A DNA stretch of 64,000 bases from Sclerurus mexicanus (taxonomy: Eukaryota; Chordata; Aves; Passeriformes; Furnariidae), in contig VWZF01003334.1 in the NCBI GenBank assembly GCA_013396755.1, forward strand, positions 62,001-126,000. The letters run 5' to 3'. Position numbers and translations under genes: made by a program. Position 1 is the stretch's first letter, and each line of letters opens with the position of its first letter. Positions 1-12,550 of this stretch are shown here, one piece after another. Below the pieces are notes generated by a model. The model was given only the letters and a program-made list of their open reading frames with translations, was not told the DNA's origin and did no database searches.

Positions 1-2026
1 ATGCTACATGTGGCTTAAGTATTCCCACACATCTGCATTAGAATAATGTTCAGAGAGAAGATAAGTCCTTTCTTGGACAATATAAATGTAACTTTTATGA
101 GCTGGTCTTAAAATGATCTTTGATTTTCCACTCTTTTGCACAATACTCTGGCCTTTCAGGGATTAGCACATTCAACAAAGGTGGGGTCATCTACTAGACA
201 GACTTGACTGTTGTGCCCAAATGATTTTGAATCATAAGCCAGATAGGTTACACTGTGCCAGCTGACATACATAAGTGTAGTTGAGTAAAGCAATGTGACA
301 GAACTGAGACTCATCATTTTGGTGTGTTAGTCACATTTTTTGAAGTGCTTCATGCATTGAGACCTCCAAGTTGTTCTTATTTTTGGTACAGAAAGAAAAA
401 GTTTCTGATTTACTTAAAGGCCCAGTCCTAAGTGTTCTGTTTTCTCATTATAATATTCAATTGAATGAGAGCAATTCTCTTCAGGCCACCACAGCTTAAT
501 AAATAAAAAATAGAAAGCCTGAAGGCATCCTTGATTGTCTCAAAACCTCAAAAAATTAGTTCACAAAACAAATTTTCTTTAAATCACCAGTTTCTTCAAA
601 AAGAAATGCTGGTTGCAGGACAGTGGGAACGAGGCGAGAACCTGGGAAAAAGTGTATTGGATTTGACTTTAGGAGAGGGAGAGCTGGAATAGCATTCAGA
701 TGTATTAAATAAGAGTATCCAAGACTTCTTGTTCATTTCCAGCTGCCCTACTAGTCCAGGACCTTCCTTTCCAAGGTGGGAACATGCTGTTGGTGTTCAC
801 TCCTTCACCCCAGATTTAAGTATGTCAGCACTTATCTGCCATAGGGGCATGAAAAAGAAGGCAATGACCTCTAATTAGATGTGGAAGGGAAGAAATGATG
901 AAAAAAGCTGAAGTTGTGGTAAAAGAGACCTGATTGTGTGTTAGTGTTAGCACCAGAGACACTGCTCAGAAGAAAGATAGTGTTTGAATAACCTGAGCTT
1001 TGTCAACATCTTTAATTCTGTGTACGAAGCTGGAAGATGGAATTTAGAGACAATCTAAAACGAAAACCCAGAAAACCAGCAATTTTGACTGACAGCTTTA
1101 GCAGTGAATGAAAATCCCCAACCCTTCTCGAAATGTGGTGACTGGAAAAAGTAAATATTAATGGAAAAGTTAGAATGAAGGACTTCAGGGAAAAGAAACA
1201 GTTGTCACCTATCCAAAGTGTCGGTTGAGTACTCTGAAAATGCAAGTTTCAGAGTCCCCAAACAAGACTTCCAAGCCTCTGTAACAGCCCAAGCCACATG
1301 AATGTTAGGGAAGTGTACAAAACCACTGCTTTCCTTTGGCCCATTCACCTAGAGTTGTTAGAGTTTCCTGCCTAGAGAAAAAGAATCTGCTACAGGGAAT
1401 TCAGGAAAAATAGCTGCCTGGAACCACTATAGTTTTTTTCCTAAAACTATAACCATGCCCAATTCACTAAAAAAAGAATGAAAATGTTTTAATCAACAGC
1501 AGTGGGTTTCATTGAAACCAACATCAGCCAACACAAAAATAGTTCACTTATTAGGAATCCTTCACAAATAAAAATAAGATACATCCCCACAGCAATAATG
1601 AAAGGCAAATGAACACTTAATTCTATCTTTTGCACTCATAAAATGCTGTCTTTCTATGAACTGCTCTTCCTGCCTCTGTTTTGTGCTTTAACATGCTTGG
1701 ATATGAGGCCATGTCCTCACAAACGTGGCTCAAGAAAAAGCTGCAAGAAAGAAGGGATAAGGGAGAGGGGAGACAGACTGCAAGAAAATAAAGTACCAAA
1801 TCCTAAATTTTCATTTTCAAAAAGTTTTTCACATCAACGTAGTATTCAAGGAGACAGTGCAGGAATGCTGGTCAGGAAACCTGTTTGTAAATCACCACAG
1901 TCACCAGGGAATGGTGACTCTGGTTTCCTAAACCCATGTTGCCCTCTACAGCTCTTACAGCATCCATTCTTCCCTCTATCCAATAGAGTTCAATGAAAAC
2001 AGGGAATGGAAGGGACTATCTATCAC
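1..2026. other. Gene-free A/T-rich unique sequence
   Basis: No recognisable exon, RNA gene or repeat family. Short open frames here (at most 117 codons, 1643-1996 forward) have low-complexity composition and no recognisable domain. The only structure noted is a small inverted repeat at 1428-1451. Intergenic or intronic DNA is the simplest reading. Confidence 0.5.
1428..1451. repeat. Short inverted repeat (9-bp arms, 6-base loop)
   Basis: The arms tatagtttt (1428-1436) and aaaactata (1443-1451) are exact reverse complements around a 6-base spacer. The arms are A/T-rich, so this may be chance in A/T-rich DNA. It is too small for a microRNA precursor. Confidence 0.4.
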
Positions 2027-2075
2027 AGACTCATAGAATATGCTGAGTTGGGAAGGACCTGTGCTTGGAGATTGT
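2027..2075 (-). mobile_element. CR1 LINE 3'-end scrap
   Basis: Reading the reverse strand, this ends with the form of the CR1 3' terminus: a purine-rich 'gaccttccca' core, then 'attctatga'-type sequence next to the insertion point at about 2030. Only about 50 bp are recognisable. It is followed on the forward strand by a T-run and unique DNA. CR1 copies in birds are usually 5'-truncated, so a very short 3' piece is expected. Confidence 0.5.
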
Positions 2076-5000
2076 TTTTTTTTTTAAACTTCAGCTGGTG
2101 ATTCTTACTCTCTCCTCCTCATCAGATGGATAGCTTGCCTGGATACTCTATCCTCTATTGCCTCAACTATGCCATCTCCCTGCCTGTAGTATTCTCTTTA
2201 TTTAATTTCTGTTAACAGCTTCCTTTTCCATCTCTTCTGCTATTGTCCCCTTCTTGCCCTTCTGGTGGCATGTATATGCTACAGCTTGTGCTTCAAGCAG
2301 GACAGGAACTGCTTTGGAAATATCTCCCCAGCCGCACTCCAGCAAGGAGTTAAACACAATGCTAAAGGGATCACTTCAATTTTAAATTTAAAATGCTGTG
2401 GCATTCTCTCTGCTTTGGCCAAAGCTCCTGAACAAACAAGTTTGTTCAGAGGATGAGAGGTAGCAGGAGATAGCTCTTGATTTCTTGCTGGGGAATGCAT
2501 AAACTCGGGCTGAAGTGGGAAGCTGCAAAAATGTGGCAGCAAAAAAATACATCTCTGCAAAAATCATGTGTTTGCTGAAGGGGAAATGAGGGGATTGCCA
2601 GGAGGTCCCAACAGCCTATTGAAACGCTGTCAAACTTTTCACCCTCGCCGTTCCACCACACCCTATTTTAAATCCCTGTTCAGATTATTTTTATTTTTTT
2701 TTTAAATAGCTCATGATTTCGTTGGGCCTACAGCTCACAGAGACTGGGTTGCCACTAAAAACACATGGCTAAACACAAGCGGGTAGGATTCAAAGGAACG
2801 AAGCAGATATATTTATTTACCATTTATTAAAAGGCTCTGAATACAGATTAATGTTCCTTACTCGATACTTTTTTTATTGTTTCACCTGCTATGCAGTGGG
2901 AATTGAAAAGGCTGACCGGTCATCTAATCTGGCTGTAGCTGCTTGAAGTGTCTGAGGATTCACTGAGGAAATATAAACTAAGAAACCACCCACAGTAATG
3001 CTTCCCAGCTGCCCTCTGAAGGTCAAGGCTCCCTGTGGGACTGCTCCAGACTCTCCCAAGTCCCAGGTAAGCAGCTTCCCATGCACCCAATGGCAATCAC
3101 CCCATCTGCCAAGGTTTGCCTGGTTGGATCACAGAAGGAGGCACAGGTATGTTCTGCCATTCGTGCCATGAATCTTACTTTGCACTGCCCAAACTTCCCT
3201 AAAAAGTACCAGCTACTTTTTTATACATAGGTAAATTTTCTGATGAATCTTCCTGCTGACCATCTGGAGGCCAGAAGCAGCAAGCTCAAATATGGCTTTT
3301 TCACACATCCCAGGAGGCACATGCAGCACCAAGGCAATATTTACAAAATCCCAAGTTGTGCACTTTGTTTGGAGTATTTGTTAATTGCCCTGTGTTATGT
3401 TCTTCCATCGTTCCTCCAGGCTATCACTCTTTTTATGTTTTCATGTCTGTCCTGTGTAACTGGATGATAATGGCTCCTCTGCGGAGTCTTTCTAAGACTG
3501 TAGTGAACCTTATTTCTGTATTTTCTGGGCCTTCTCTCCATTGTCAAAGCCTGTGTTCCACTATGTCTAAAGCCAAAGTCCCCAGAGTGAGATATACTCT
3601 GTTTGGTAGGGGAATCTGATTTTTGGCATAACATTAAGAGACTCTGCATGCAGCCATTGTTCTGCTTCTGAGAACTCAGTCTGTGCACAAAAAAAAAAAA
3701 AAATGAAAAAAAATCAGATTAATATTTCACTCCACATTGAAATATTTCCCCCATCAAAGTCAGCCTGCAGACACGTTGCCATTGGGCACACATGAATTCT
3801 GTGCCCTATTTTTATCTCCTGGTTTCAAGTGCCAGCTGTCACCTAGTAGCTGACCTTGAGGTTGGCTGAACATTCTTGGCTTTGTCTGGAGAGGAATCAT
3901 TCATGTCATGATGAAGCCTCCAATGGTGAAGAGAATTTCTCAATTAGAATAAGGAAATGTCAGCAATTAAGATCATTAGACCCCATTTCACTAAGGAAAA
4001 AGTTTGGCTGGTAGAATTGCATTTTCCATGTCTCATGCTATCAAAGCCAGGACAAGCAGTCCCCTTTTGCTTTAACTCTGAGACTGTAGAATCGTACATC
4101 AGGCAAACAAGTTTTACAGAAAAAAATTAAAACTATAGCACAAAACCTAATGAAATATCACTTTTGGGTTCAACATATTCTGTAACAATAAATTAATCTA
4201 TGGACAGTCCTGCCCAACTGGGAAATTACAATTTATTTTTTTTTAATGCAACAGAAAAAAATCTTTTGTGAACTTTTGAACCTTTAAACTTTTTTTTTCA
4301 ATAAAATATCTAAGTTAACAGGGGAAAAATAAAGTTTCTAAATAAAGTCTTCCCCTAGGACGGCATTTTTGTCTTGCCAAATTAAACTGACCAAAACTTT
4401 TGTTTCTCTAGCAATTTAGCTTCCCAAGAAAAATACACCTGCAGCTATCAGGAGCTTTGCTTGAGCCTGCAGACCTATTTCATGAACAACATTAGAGGGC
4501 ACTTCTGCATTGTGGTAGGTTTCAGTCACAGAAAGGGACAAGCCTGACCTTACAGAATGAAATGTTCTTGAATTCAGAGGCAACCTGAGAACTGCTCCAG
4601 CCTTACCAGGATTAATAACTTATTCTGCAGGCAGCCTCTTTGATCTCATCAAAGCTGATCCTGGAGTAAGGCACGACCTGCTGCGAGGGAAGGTGGGACC
4701 TGGTGCTTTCTAAGTAGGTCAGTGGTCAGGGAGGTGAGGCTGGGACTTGGGCTCAAGTCCTGCCTCACATTCCTGTGCCCCTGTGCTGAAGTGGCTCTGC
4801 CCTTGTGAGCTCCCACCCAGGGCTTCACTGGTTTTTAAGTCTGTCAACATTTGCTGCTTTTGCAGCTTCATTTGACAAAGACAGATGATTAAGTTATGAT
4901 CTCTGCTTTCACTAATAAAAAAAAACCCACCAAAAACCCATTTTCAACCTCAGTGATTATAGAGGAAAATTTGAAAATGAGATCTAAAAATGTAGAGATC

Positions 5001-5839
5001 AGAAGCTCATTGGAAGGGAAAGTGAAAACTCAAGCTATGTTTATTTAATTATTTTAGAAATGATTTTAAACTGATTTCCTCATTCTGGGGGTGCTGACTC
5101 ACGTTTTACGAAAGTTTCAGGTTAGCAATGCTGACATAAGCAAGCAAAATTTGTCAATGTAATTAAATAGCTCTAGTTTATCCCACACTCTCTAAGCAGT
5201 CTTTTCAATATGTGCTTTTCTTCAATGACCTGATCTCTTCCAAAGAGTCACACAAAATTATCAGTGCATGCAGAGAGGGCTCCCTATGTTTATTTTGCTG
5301 TTTCCTGTTCTTCAAGACCTGACCTATGGAACTGAGTTCCTGAACTCAAACTGCTGGGGAAATGTCATTGCAATTTACTCTAAGCCTCTGTCCCCATTAA
5401 GAGGCAGGATTTCACAATACGCCTCAAGAGCAATCTTCAGTGTTTGTTGTTGTACAGACTAACTAAGCAAAGCCTGCTTGGTTTAGGCATCAAATTTCCC
5501 TGTTTGCTTTGAAGCTCCCATTTCTCACTCATAACGCCAGGGAAAGGTTGTAGGAGTTGTTTGAGCATTTTCTCCCAATCTCACCTCACAGGTGAACAAA
5601 GTGAAGAAGTGAACAAAGACAGAGCATTGATGGGCCATTGTGAAAATATCAGTCATTCCTTTCTGGAGTGAGTGACCATGGCCTCTTCATAGTCAACTCA
5701 AAATCTGGGCCTGAAATTCAGTTTGCACAGTTCTATCCAAGGAAAAACAGTTTATTACCAGAAATTCTTTGTGACCGTTCTTGGCATGGAGTTATTCTTA
5801 ACACTAAGCCTTCTTTCTAACACTGCAGCTACACCTGGA
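2076..5839. other. Gene-free stretch
   Basis: A/T-rich unique sequence with one A-rich tract (3689-3713) and a modestly GC-richer patch at about 4610-4840. No repeat family, RNA gene or coding exon is recognisable. The open frames here are all under 100 codons and resemble no family I know. Confidence 0.45.
3689..3713. repeat. A-rich tract
   Basis: Fifteen consecutive A (3689-3703), then TG, then eight A. The bases before it carry no recognisable SINE or processed-pseudogene body, so I treat it as simple repeat. Confidence 0.8.
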
Positions 5840-6115
5840 AATCAGAATCAAAGGAAAGGGACCTTAGAGACCATCTTGTTCCAACCCATTGCCTTGGGCA
5901 GGGACACCTTCCACCAGCCCAGGTCGCTCAGAGCCCCATCCAACCTGGCCTTGGACACTCCCAGGGATGGGGCAGCCACAGCTTCTCTGCCCAACCTGTG
6001 CCAGGGCCTGCCCACCCTCACAGGGAGGAATTTCTTCCTAATATCTAATCTAAATCTCTTATTTTTTAGCTTAAAACCATTTTCCCTTGTCCTGTCACTA
6101 TGTGTCCATGTACAA
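5840..6115 (-). mobile_element. CR1 LINE, 5'-truncated 3' end
   Basis: Read on the reverse strand this is the 3' part of CR1, the main LINE of bird genomes. Its 3' end lies near 5840 and its truncation point near 6115. The middle has the characteristic forward-strand segment with 'cagagccccatccaacctgg' and 'cactcccagggatggggcag', followed by the 'aggaatttcttcctaatat' block. It carries no functional coding capacity; the 167-codon forward open frame at 5723-6226 is antisense to it and incidental. A 79-base core (from about 5915) matches another copy near 32.5 kb with about two differences, so both probably belong to one younger avian subfamily. Confidence 0.85.
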
Positions 6116-6883
6116 AGTTGCTCAGATCAGAAGCCTGCACAGATTCCCAGTAGGATGTGTTTTCTTGTGTGCTGCCTCATTTGTTTTTGGGGCTGCATCC
6201 CACCTTGCATCATATCCATGGCATAAACAGAGAGCACAACTTGTGTGGCACCTCTCTAAATCTGTGACATTTCCTGGGCAGAGGTACAAGCTTCACCATG
6301 GCAATGATGACTCAGGTTTAAGATTTTTCCTGTCCTGGTCTTGAAGCCATCATTCCCTATTTAGAAAAATTTGGAAAGCACAGTGAGGGAGAGGTATGAA
6401 ATCTCTCTTTGAAACAGGTCAACTCTGAAGGCCTCGCTGTGTAATTTGTGCCTGCATTCACCCAGAAGACAGAAGTCCTACAGAAGTAAGACACGAGCAG
6501 CAGTCCTACAGAAGAACCTGGGTGGCCTGTTTTGGCCAAGCACAGAGGTGAACAACTCTGTAGCTGTGTCATTAAAGTTGCCCGGTACAATGCACACACC
6601 TCTGAGCGAGCACGAACACTTGTGCATCTGTTCATGTCCTCCCCTCCTCCCCATTCAGACACTTGTCTGCCCCTCTTCTTGTCAGCCACTCTCTTCAAGT
6701 TTCAACCATCTCATTCACGCAGCAAAAAGTCTCCCCACAGAAAACAAACTGGCTGAACCGCTTTGTTTTTCTAGAGCAGTGCAAACAGTTATTGCAAGGA
6801 GAATTTTAGAAAGATTGTGCCTGGCAAGGAAAGCTCACTAAATAAATACATGATGTTAATTATCCTTTGCCTATTTCAAGTGA
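6116..6883. other. Gene-free stretch
   Basis: No recognisable family. Two overlapping open frames (6446-6841 forward, 131 codons; 6357-6698 reverse, 113 codons) lie opposite each other with no domain signature. I regard both as chance. Confidence 0.45.
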
Positions 6884-7075
6884 GCATTTCAAAGTGCTTT
6901 GCAAACCATTAATTAAGCTGCAATTTAGTACCATGAGGTAGTTAAATATCATTAACACTGTTTTCTGCAGGTGAGAAACTATGACATGGGGTGAAATGAT
7001 CTCGATGAAGTCTGCCAGCAGCAGACCTGAGCCCCAAACCTACCAATTTCAGCTCACCAGCTTCCTGTTCCATTA
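6884..7075 (-). repeat. MIR-like ancient SINE relic
   Basis: The order of blocks matches an amniote MIR element in reverse orientation: 'aaagtgctttgcaaacc', a 'ccatgaggtag' block, a degraded 'caggtgagaaact' block (consensus-like 'agatgaggaaactgag'), then 'gatctcgatgaagtctgcc' in place of the 'gacttgcccaaggtca' region and 'cctgagccccaaacctacc'. About 190 bp, with divergence high enough that no single block is exact. MIR dates from early amniotes, so a copy this degraded is an old fossil. An L2/L3 tail with the same shared 3' core is a possible alternative. Confidence 0.6.
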
Positions 7076-8469
7076 GTCCTTTGTATTGTAAAAAGACTTG
7101 GTTATCTCACAGACAATGATGAAAATGTGAACATTTGGAAGCATATGAAAATGTGACCAGCAGATCCAGAAACCATGTGCCATGTCACCCACCATGACAG
7201 AAGCATGTCTGGCAGAAGATTTCTGGGACCATGTTGTTTACAGGGCCTTGTGTTTGTGTCTGAAACCCTGGAGCAGTTCTTGACTGTTTGCAGCATTTGT
7301 AGTTCACTAGAGACCTAATTCTGATCTGTCCAGATACGCCTCTGGTGCCAGGTTTCACAAATTGGCATTTAAGCTGGCTCTGTGCTTCTGACAAATTTTG
7401 GGGTTTCTTTCTCTGAAATGGCTCTACCTCTTTTGGGTACCTCACAGCCTTTCTCCTCCTGCTCCCAGTTAACCTGTTCTTCTGAAGAAGTGACCATGGT
7501 GAAGTGTCTCAGCTCAAATAGTTGTTGAGTGCCAGAAACCAGGGCCCTGAGGGCTGATGCTGAGAAATGCTCCCAGGACCCTCTGTGGCCACTGAGTCCC
7601 ACATGAAGGAGATGAGGCCCAAAGCTGAAGATTCTTCAGAAAGACATGCTAAGCCTTGCTTCCCAAAAGCAGGACTTGAGCAGTGGGGCTGTTTCACCAG
7701 CTTCCATAAGATCTGTGTTTCATTATCTGCTTTGAGTCCTTCCTTGGACACCGCATCTCCCATCAGATACTCTGTTAGTTCCTGTATTCTACAGACACCT
7801 TAGCCAGTCTTCTTCCTATGTTTAATCACCTGAAGTCTACTCTTACTGGAAACTCTAAATTAATGAAGGAAAAACAGAACAGGAAAAGTGAAAAATGAAG
7901 CATTCAGCTTTGACTGCATCTGTTGAATGGACATTTACAGCAAAGGCAAATGAAAGTGCATGTGCCGGGGAGCTAGTTCTGTATTCAGCCATCCTTCTTT
8001 ACCCGTCTTGGTTTATATCATTTTGGATTATATGGATATAGGAATATTCAGATTAATCTGATATATGTATTATACCATTTTGGTACCAATTAACTTTCAC
8101 TCCTTGTAAGAGACTCCTTTAAGAGTCATATAATCCCTGTGGCACCTTGGAGTCACTCGTGATCTACTGGGCATGATCTTTCTGAAAAGTCAGATCCTCT
8201 TTGAGGCAAGTCCATGCAGCAGCAATGCAGCCAGCCCGAGCTGTCAACAGCCCTGAGCTGTGCCCAAAGGATGGCATTTTCCATGGATCTTATAGGCTGT
8301 GTTATCTCATCTGTAATCCTTCATTCCACCATGGGCCAAATTTGTTGCCTTTGCACAGCAGTGCAGGTCACCTCAATAATGCCCAAGTGGTGCTTTGGTG
8401 TGTGGGTGAAGATCTGAATTTGCTTCGGTGTATTTCTACACCTATGTGTGCCATTATTTATACTTTTCC
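7076..8469. other. Gene-free stretch
   Basis: Unique sequence of ordinary composition. Overlapping open frames on both strands between 7185 and 7803 (64-86 codons) are mutually antisense and show no family signature. No promoter, splice-site or RNA feature could be supported. Confidence 0.4.
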
Positions 8470-8545
8470 ATGCAGGGGCAGGAGCTGGACTTCCATGATT
8501 GTTCTGGATCCCTTCCCACTCAGGATATTCTATTATTCTATGATT
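8470..8545 (+). mobile_element. CR1 LINE 3'-end fragment
   Basis: The segment has the standard CR1 3' tail order: 'ggggcaggagctggact', a degenerate 'gatgatcc'-like stretch, 'cccttcccactcaggatatt', then the terminal 'ctattattctatgat'. Only about 75 bp remain. The surrounding 148-codon open frame (8201-8647) crosses the fragment and is not a gene. Confidence 0.75.
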
Positions 8546-10411
8546 TCTCCTTCTCATGTGCATGCAGACAGGCCATATGGCAGACGTACAGATGTGGGAG
8601 CCACTAGATGGGGCTACAGGAGGAATAAGACAGATGTGGGATCATAGGCAATCCATCAGGATCAAGCCAAGTTGCGTGTTTCGTATCCTGGCCTGTGTGG
8701 GATCTTTATTGGAAAGGATCAACCATAATAGCAGTGTGCAGCACCTGTGCTCTCACCACGGGAAGGGAAGGAAGTGTGCTTTCCAAGCCAAAATGCACAG
8801 TATTCTACCAGGAAAAAAAAACATTGTATCCCTTCAATTGTAAACTCCTGGTGAATGTGTTTATACATTCAGAGCAGGAGGCAGATGGTAACAAACCACA
8901 TGCTTGTGGATTATCCCACTTTTTCCACATTTGCATTCTCAAAACCACTTTTGGTGCCCGTGGTTTAACCTCTGTTTCCCTAACTCCTGTTTATGAGTTG
9001 AGTGGTCACATGTCATCATGTTGAGTGGGAAAGTGTGTACAGGGGATAAGGAGGTAGAAGTGGTTCCATATGGTTAAAGAACTGACTATGCCAAAGTATT
9101 AACAAAATATAGGAAGAGGGAAAAGCAAGAGTAAAATCTGTTGAGGAGATCAGGAATCTAAAATGCTTGTGACCTCATATGAAGAAAACAGTTGTCTGCA
9201 TCTGAAAGGGAAACTCATGATTTGAAATGCTGATAATACAGGTTTGAGTGTTTGGAGCAGGGATGAAGGTTAAACAGAACAGATTTATCTTCTTCTGGTC
9301 TATGCACAATTCAGGCCAAAGGCCGAAAGATTCCAGTCAGAGAATGAGAGGCCACTAAGAGACTATGAAACTGGCAGTTCCAGTTCTTCTTCCAATTTTA
9401 AACTGCCGATCAGAATGAAAAAAATACATCAAAAATTTTAGTTCTGTTCACAATAGTATTATGAAGCTGCTGGCATGGTATTAAGTATGTGCTTGTGGTT
9501 TCTTGAGACAATTCTTCTAGCAAAATCAGAGTCCTTATGCTTCAGGGAAAGTAGAACAAAGCACAACAGATGCCCTCTATTGAGTGGGTAACAAGGGTCA
9601 AATTTATTATAATAGTGGATAATAAATGAAACACCACAAAACTATGGTGGGGGGGAGAACCAAACCAATGGGAAATAGTTTCGTTGTTTTGGTTTTTTTT
9701 AATCCCAGGTCTAAATAAAAAGCAGACAACAGTTAAGAAGTCCCTTATTGCTGGGTGGGAATACGGGAATATAGTGTTCTCTGTTCTGGCAAGACCAGCT
9801 TCAGAACCCCTTTTGCCACCATAATATCTTTCCAGTTCTGGTAGTTTTATTTAGAAAGACTAACCAAAGAAAGATGAATGCAAATTCAAACCCAAAGCAT
9901 AATTCTATGATGTAAGCATTCATTGGTGTTGTGTGCTGTAAAAATCTGGTAAATGAAAAGATGTTTCAGTTACCAAAAGTGACTGAAGTATCCAAACTTT
10001 TTATTACATACCATGAAGCAACTTGAGAATTCAAGATTTTTAGAAGTAGGGACCCTTCTTAAAATCAAGTGCCTCTGACAGATTTTCAGCTTGTCATCCA
10101 AAAGGTAAAGCATTTCTGAATATTTAGGTCAAAGAACTCTGGTTTTGAGGATCAGTTATGTAATCATAACCCAGCCCCAAAACAGGGTTCAAAGACCAGA
10201 TCAACTGGAATTTATACCGTTCATTATTGGTGGTCCTGAGGGTTGCAGTCTTGAGTTGGGAGTGGTTTCAGAAGCAAAACTAAGAAAAGCTGCATGTGGT
10301 TCAATAACACTTAACTGCCTTCAAGGGGAAGCAGACTTTGTGATAGTCTTTGCCAATACAGCAGATGATGCATAGACATCGAGGTGAAATTCCAATTTCT
10401 CCCTGCCATCA
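8546..10411. other. Gene-free stretch
   Basis: Unique A/T-rich sequence. It contains a 7-base G run at 9649-9655 and nothing else of note. I see no repeat family, RNA gene or exon. Confidence 0.45.
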
Positions 10412-10480
10412 GCTCCAGTGTGGCCAGGATTCAAACCCAGTTGTTTTAGGGACATATCCAATACTCATTTTATCTACTCA
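10412..10480 (-). repeat. MIR-like fragment
   Basis: The block 'ggccaggattcaaacccag' followed by a 'ccaatactcattttatct' segment resembles the promoter-proximal part of a MIR SINE in reverse orientation (the reverse complement of its box-B-like region and 5' end). About 70 bp; the rest of the element is not recognisable. Confidence 0.4.
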
Positions 10481-11935
10481 AAGATTTCTATTGACTTAAA
10501 TGGGAGATGGATCATACTCTCAGAAGTCAGTTAACTCATAATCACAGCTCAGGAGAAAATGCTCCACTTCATTATTTCAGAAGTGGAAGTAGAACGGCTT
10601 AGACTGGAGGAGGGAGAAAGCAGAATGACAGTCACAGGTCAAGACTACTCCAGTCACCATCAGGGTGGCAAAACTGAGCCTGCTTCATCCCCGCGAAAGA
10701 GAATTGGATTTCTCATACCAGGTCTGAAACTTTCCCTGTGGCAGGTCTAAACCTGCAAATTGTGCAGAAACACTTTCCATCCAACAAGACATCCTATTAC
10801 AAACCTGTTCTATATTCTGTAAAGCTGGCGGTGGGTGGCTTTCAGTTGACTTCCTCCCCACACACACTCACTGGCCTTTGCTGCCAAGTCAGAAAGATGA
10901 AAAATCATATATACTTGCATTCACCAAGTGATCTCCAAAGCAACTTAATACTGGTTCAAGTCTTCCTTGTCTTATAAATTGGATTCTTTCTGTAGATTGT
11001 TTACCTACCACTTCTAGTGTGTCTCCAATAAATTAAATTCTGCTGAAGTGGTAAAATGTACGAAAGATATATTGAATGGTCTGCAGGCTGTACAGTGGAG
11101 CCATTATTTTAAGAGGAAGTAGGAAAGGCAATCATAAAATTTTGAAAAATTATGCAATAACTTTGTAGTTATTGCCCATCTGTATTCATTACAATGATCT
11201 ACTTCACAGGCACATAAATAGAACTGGCAAGAAAAAGATGTGCTGTTTGCCTCCAGACGTGGCACTAGATTTCAGCAAATGAAATTCAGTTGAAGACTTT
11301 AGAAAAAGTGCTGTAAGTGTTCATCAACAGATGGAACCTAATCACCTCTCTCTCCTACCCCCCCTCAGTTTTACATTTTCCCATGTTTGTTCTTACCCCT
11401 ACTCAGGACACTTTGGAAGAAAGAGGACAAAATTTAATTGCTTCATTTGCAGGGCAACCCTGATACACAACATGACTTCATTTTCACAAGGCAACAAGTC
11501 CCATAAATCACACCTACTGAGTGCACCCATTAGAGTTCCAGTATGACAACTATATGTCTAATACTCTCCAAACACGGACCACACAAAACTAAAACTGTAA
11601 AATTGCTGTTGACTCACAGCGGCTTTTATAACATGCACTCAACTCAAAAAGACTTAACTTATATGGATTTTAATCATGTTTGGGCATAGGAGACTTCTCA
11701 CTCATTCAAAGCAACATATGTTTAAAAGAGAAGAAAAAGGAGAATATATTTGACAGAGCTCTTTCCCTTGCAGTTCCCACAGAGAAATATGTCAGAGTAA
11801 CAGAAAAATCACTATTTCGTTTCATAAAGAAGGTAGATTCTGAGAAGTGTTTCCTCCTAAAATTGGAAAAAAACAAATGGTTATTTTGTGTGTTACCATA
11901 GGGACAGAAAGGTGTAGGAAAGGTGGTATTTCTGG
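10481..11935. other. Gene-free stretch
   Basis: Unique sequence. The small open frames (60-79 codons) carry no signatures. Nothing else is recognisable. Confidence 0.4.
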
Positions 11936-12019
11936 GCTAGATACTCAGCTGGTGTATATCTGCACAAAGCCATGGAAGCAGCCAGAGCTATGCACCCTCA
12001 TTTGGGAGTCCCAGAGCTG
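11936..12019. repeat. Degraded ancient sauropsid-type repeat (family uncertain)
   Basis: The stretch beginning 'tcagctggtgtatatctgca' and continuing to 'cagagctatgcacc' resembles a widespread palindromic repeat of turtles, crocodilians and birds, whose arms read roughly 'agctggtgtaaat' and 'ggagctatgc'. I do not trust a family name. It abuts the LTR at 12028, so it may be part of the DNA the LTR landed in. The match is short. Confidence 0.35.
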
Positions 12020-12027
12020 CAAAGGGA

Positions 12028-12550
12028 TGTGGCTTAACCCCAGCTGGCAGCTCTGCCCCACGCAGCCACTCACCCCACTCCAGTGGGACGGGGGACAGAG
12101 TTAGGAGAGTAAAAGTGAGAAAAATCATGGGTTGAGATAAAGACAGTTTAATAAGTAAATCAAAGAAGAACAAAGGATTCATTCCCCACTTCCCATGGGC
12201 AGGCAGCTGTTCAGCCATCCCCAGGAAAGCAGGGCTCCATCACATGTAGCGATGACTTGGGAAGACAAAAGCCATCACTCCACATGTCTCCCCCTTCCTT
12301 CTTCCCCCACTTTATATACTGAGCATGATGCTAGATGGTCTGGAATATCTCTTGGAGCCATTGGGGTCAGGTCCCCTCCCAGCTCCTTGTGCAGCCTCAC
12401 TGGTGGTGGATGAGAAGCAGGAAAGGCCTTGACACTGCTCAGCAATAACTAAAATATCCTTGAGTTACCAACACTGCCTCCAGCACAAATCCAAACACAG
12501 TCCCAGCTACAGTGAAGAAAATTGACTCTACCTTAGCCAAAACCAGCACA
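12028..12550 (-). mobile_element. Solo LTR of an avian endogenous retrovirus
   Basis: On the reverse strand the element begins TGTGCTGGTT (at 12550) and ends in a 'ggggttaagccaca' terminus (at 12028), the TG...CA ends of an LTR. Inside, a TATA-like 'tatataaa' lies opposite 12311-12318, and an ATTAAA-type polyadenylation signal opposite about 12147-12152 sits 5' of the 3' region. The layout matches an LTR family common in birds. I see no gag, pol or env remnants on either side, so it is probably a solo LTR. The 6-mer caaagg occurs at 12020-12025 and again at 12551-12556. It could be a target-site duplication, although two extra bases lie between the left copy and the TG end. The LTR at about 41.8 kb is a relative in the opposite orientation. 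Confidence 0.8.

Noticed and set aside
3689..3713. A-rich tracts here and at 27182, 35477, 38896 and 44269 as tails of processed pseudogenes
   Set aside because: No gene-like or SINE-like body precedes any of them and no flanking duplications were found.
5723..6226. 167-codon forward open frame
   Set aside because: Most of it is the antisense strand of a CR1 tail; no host-protein signature outside that.
8201..8647. 148-codon forward open frame
   Set aside because: It runs straight through a CR1 tail and into unique sequence, which a real exon would not be expected to do.
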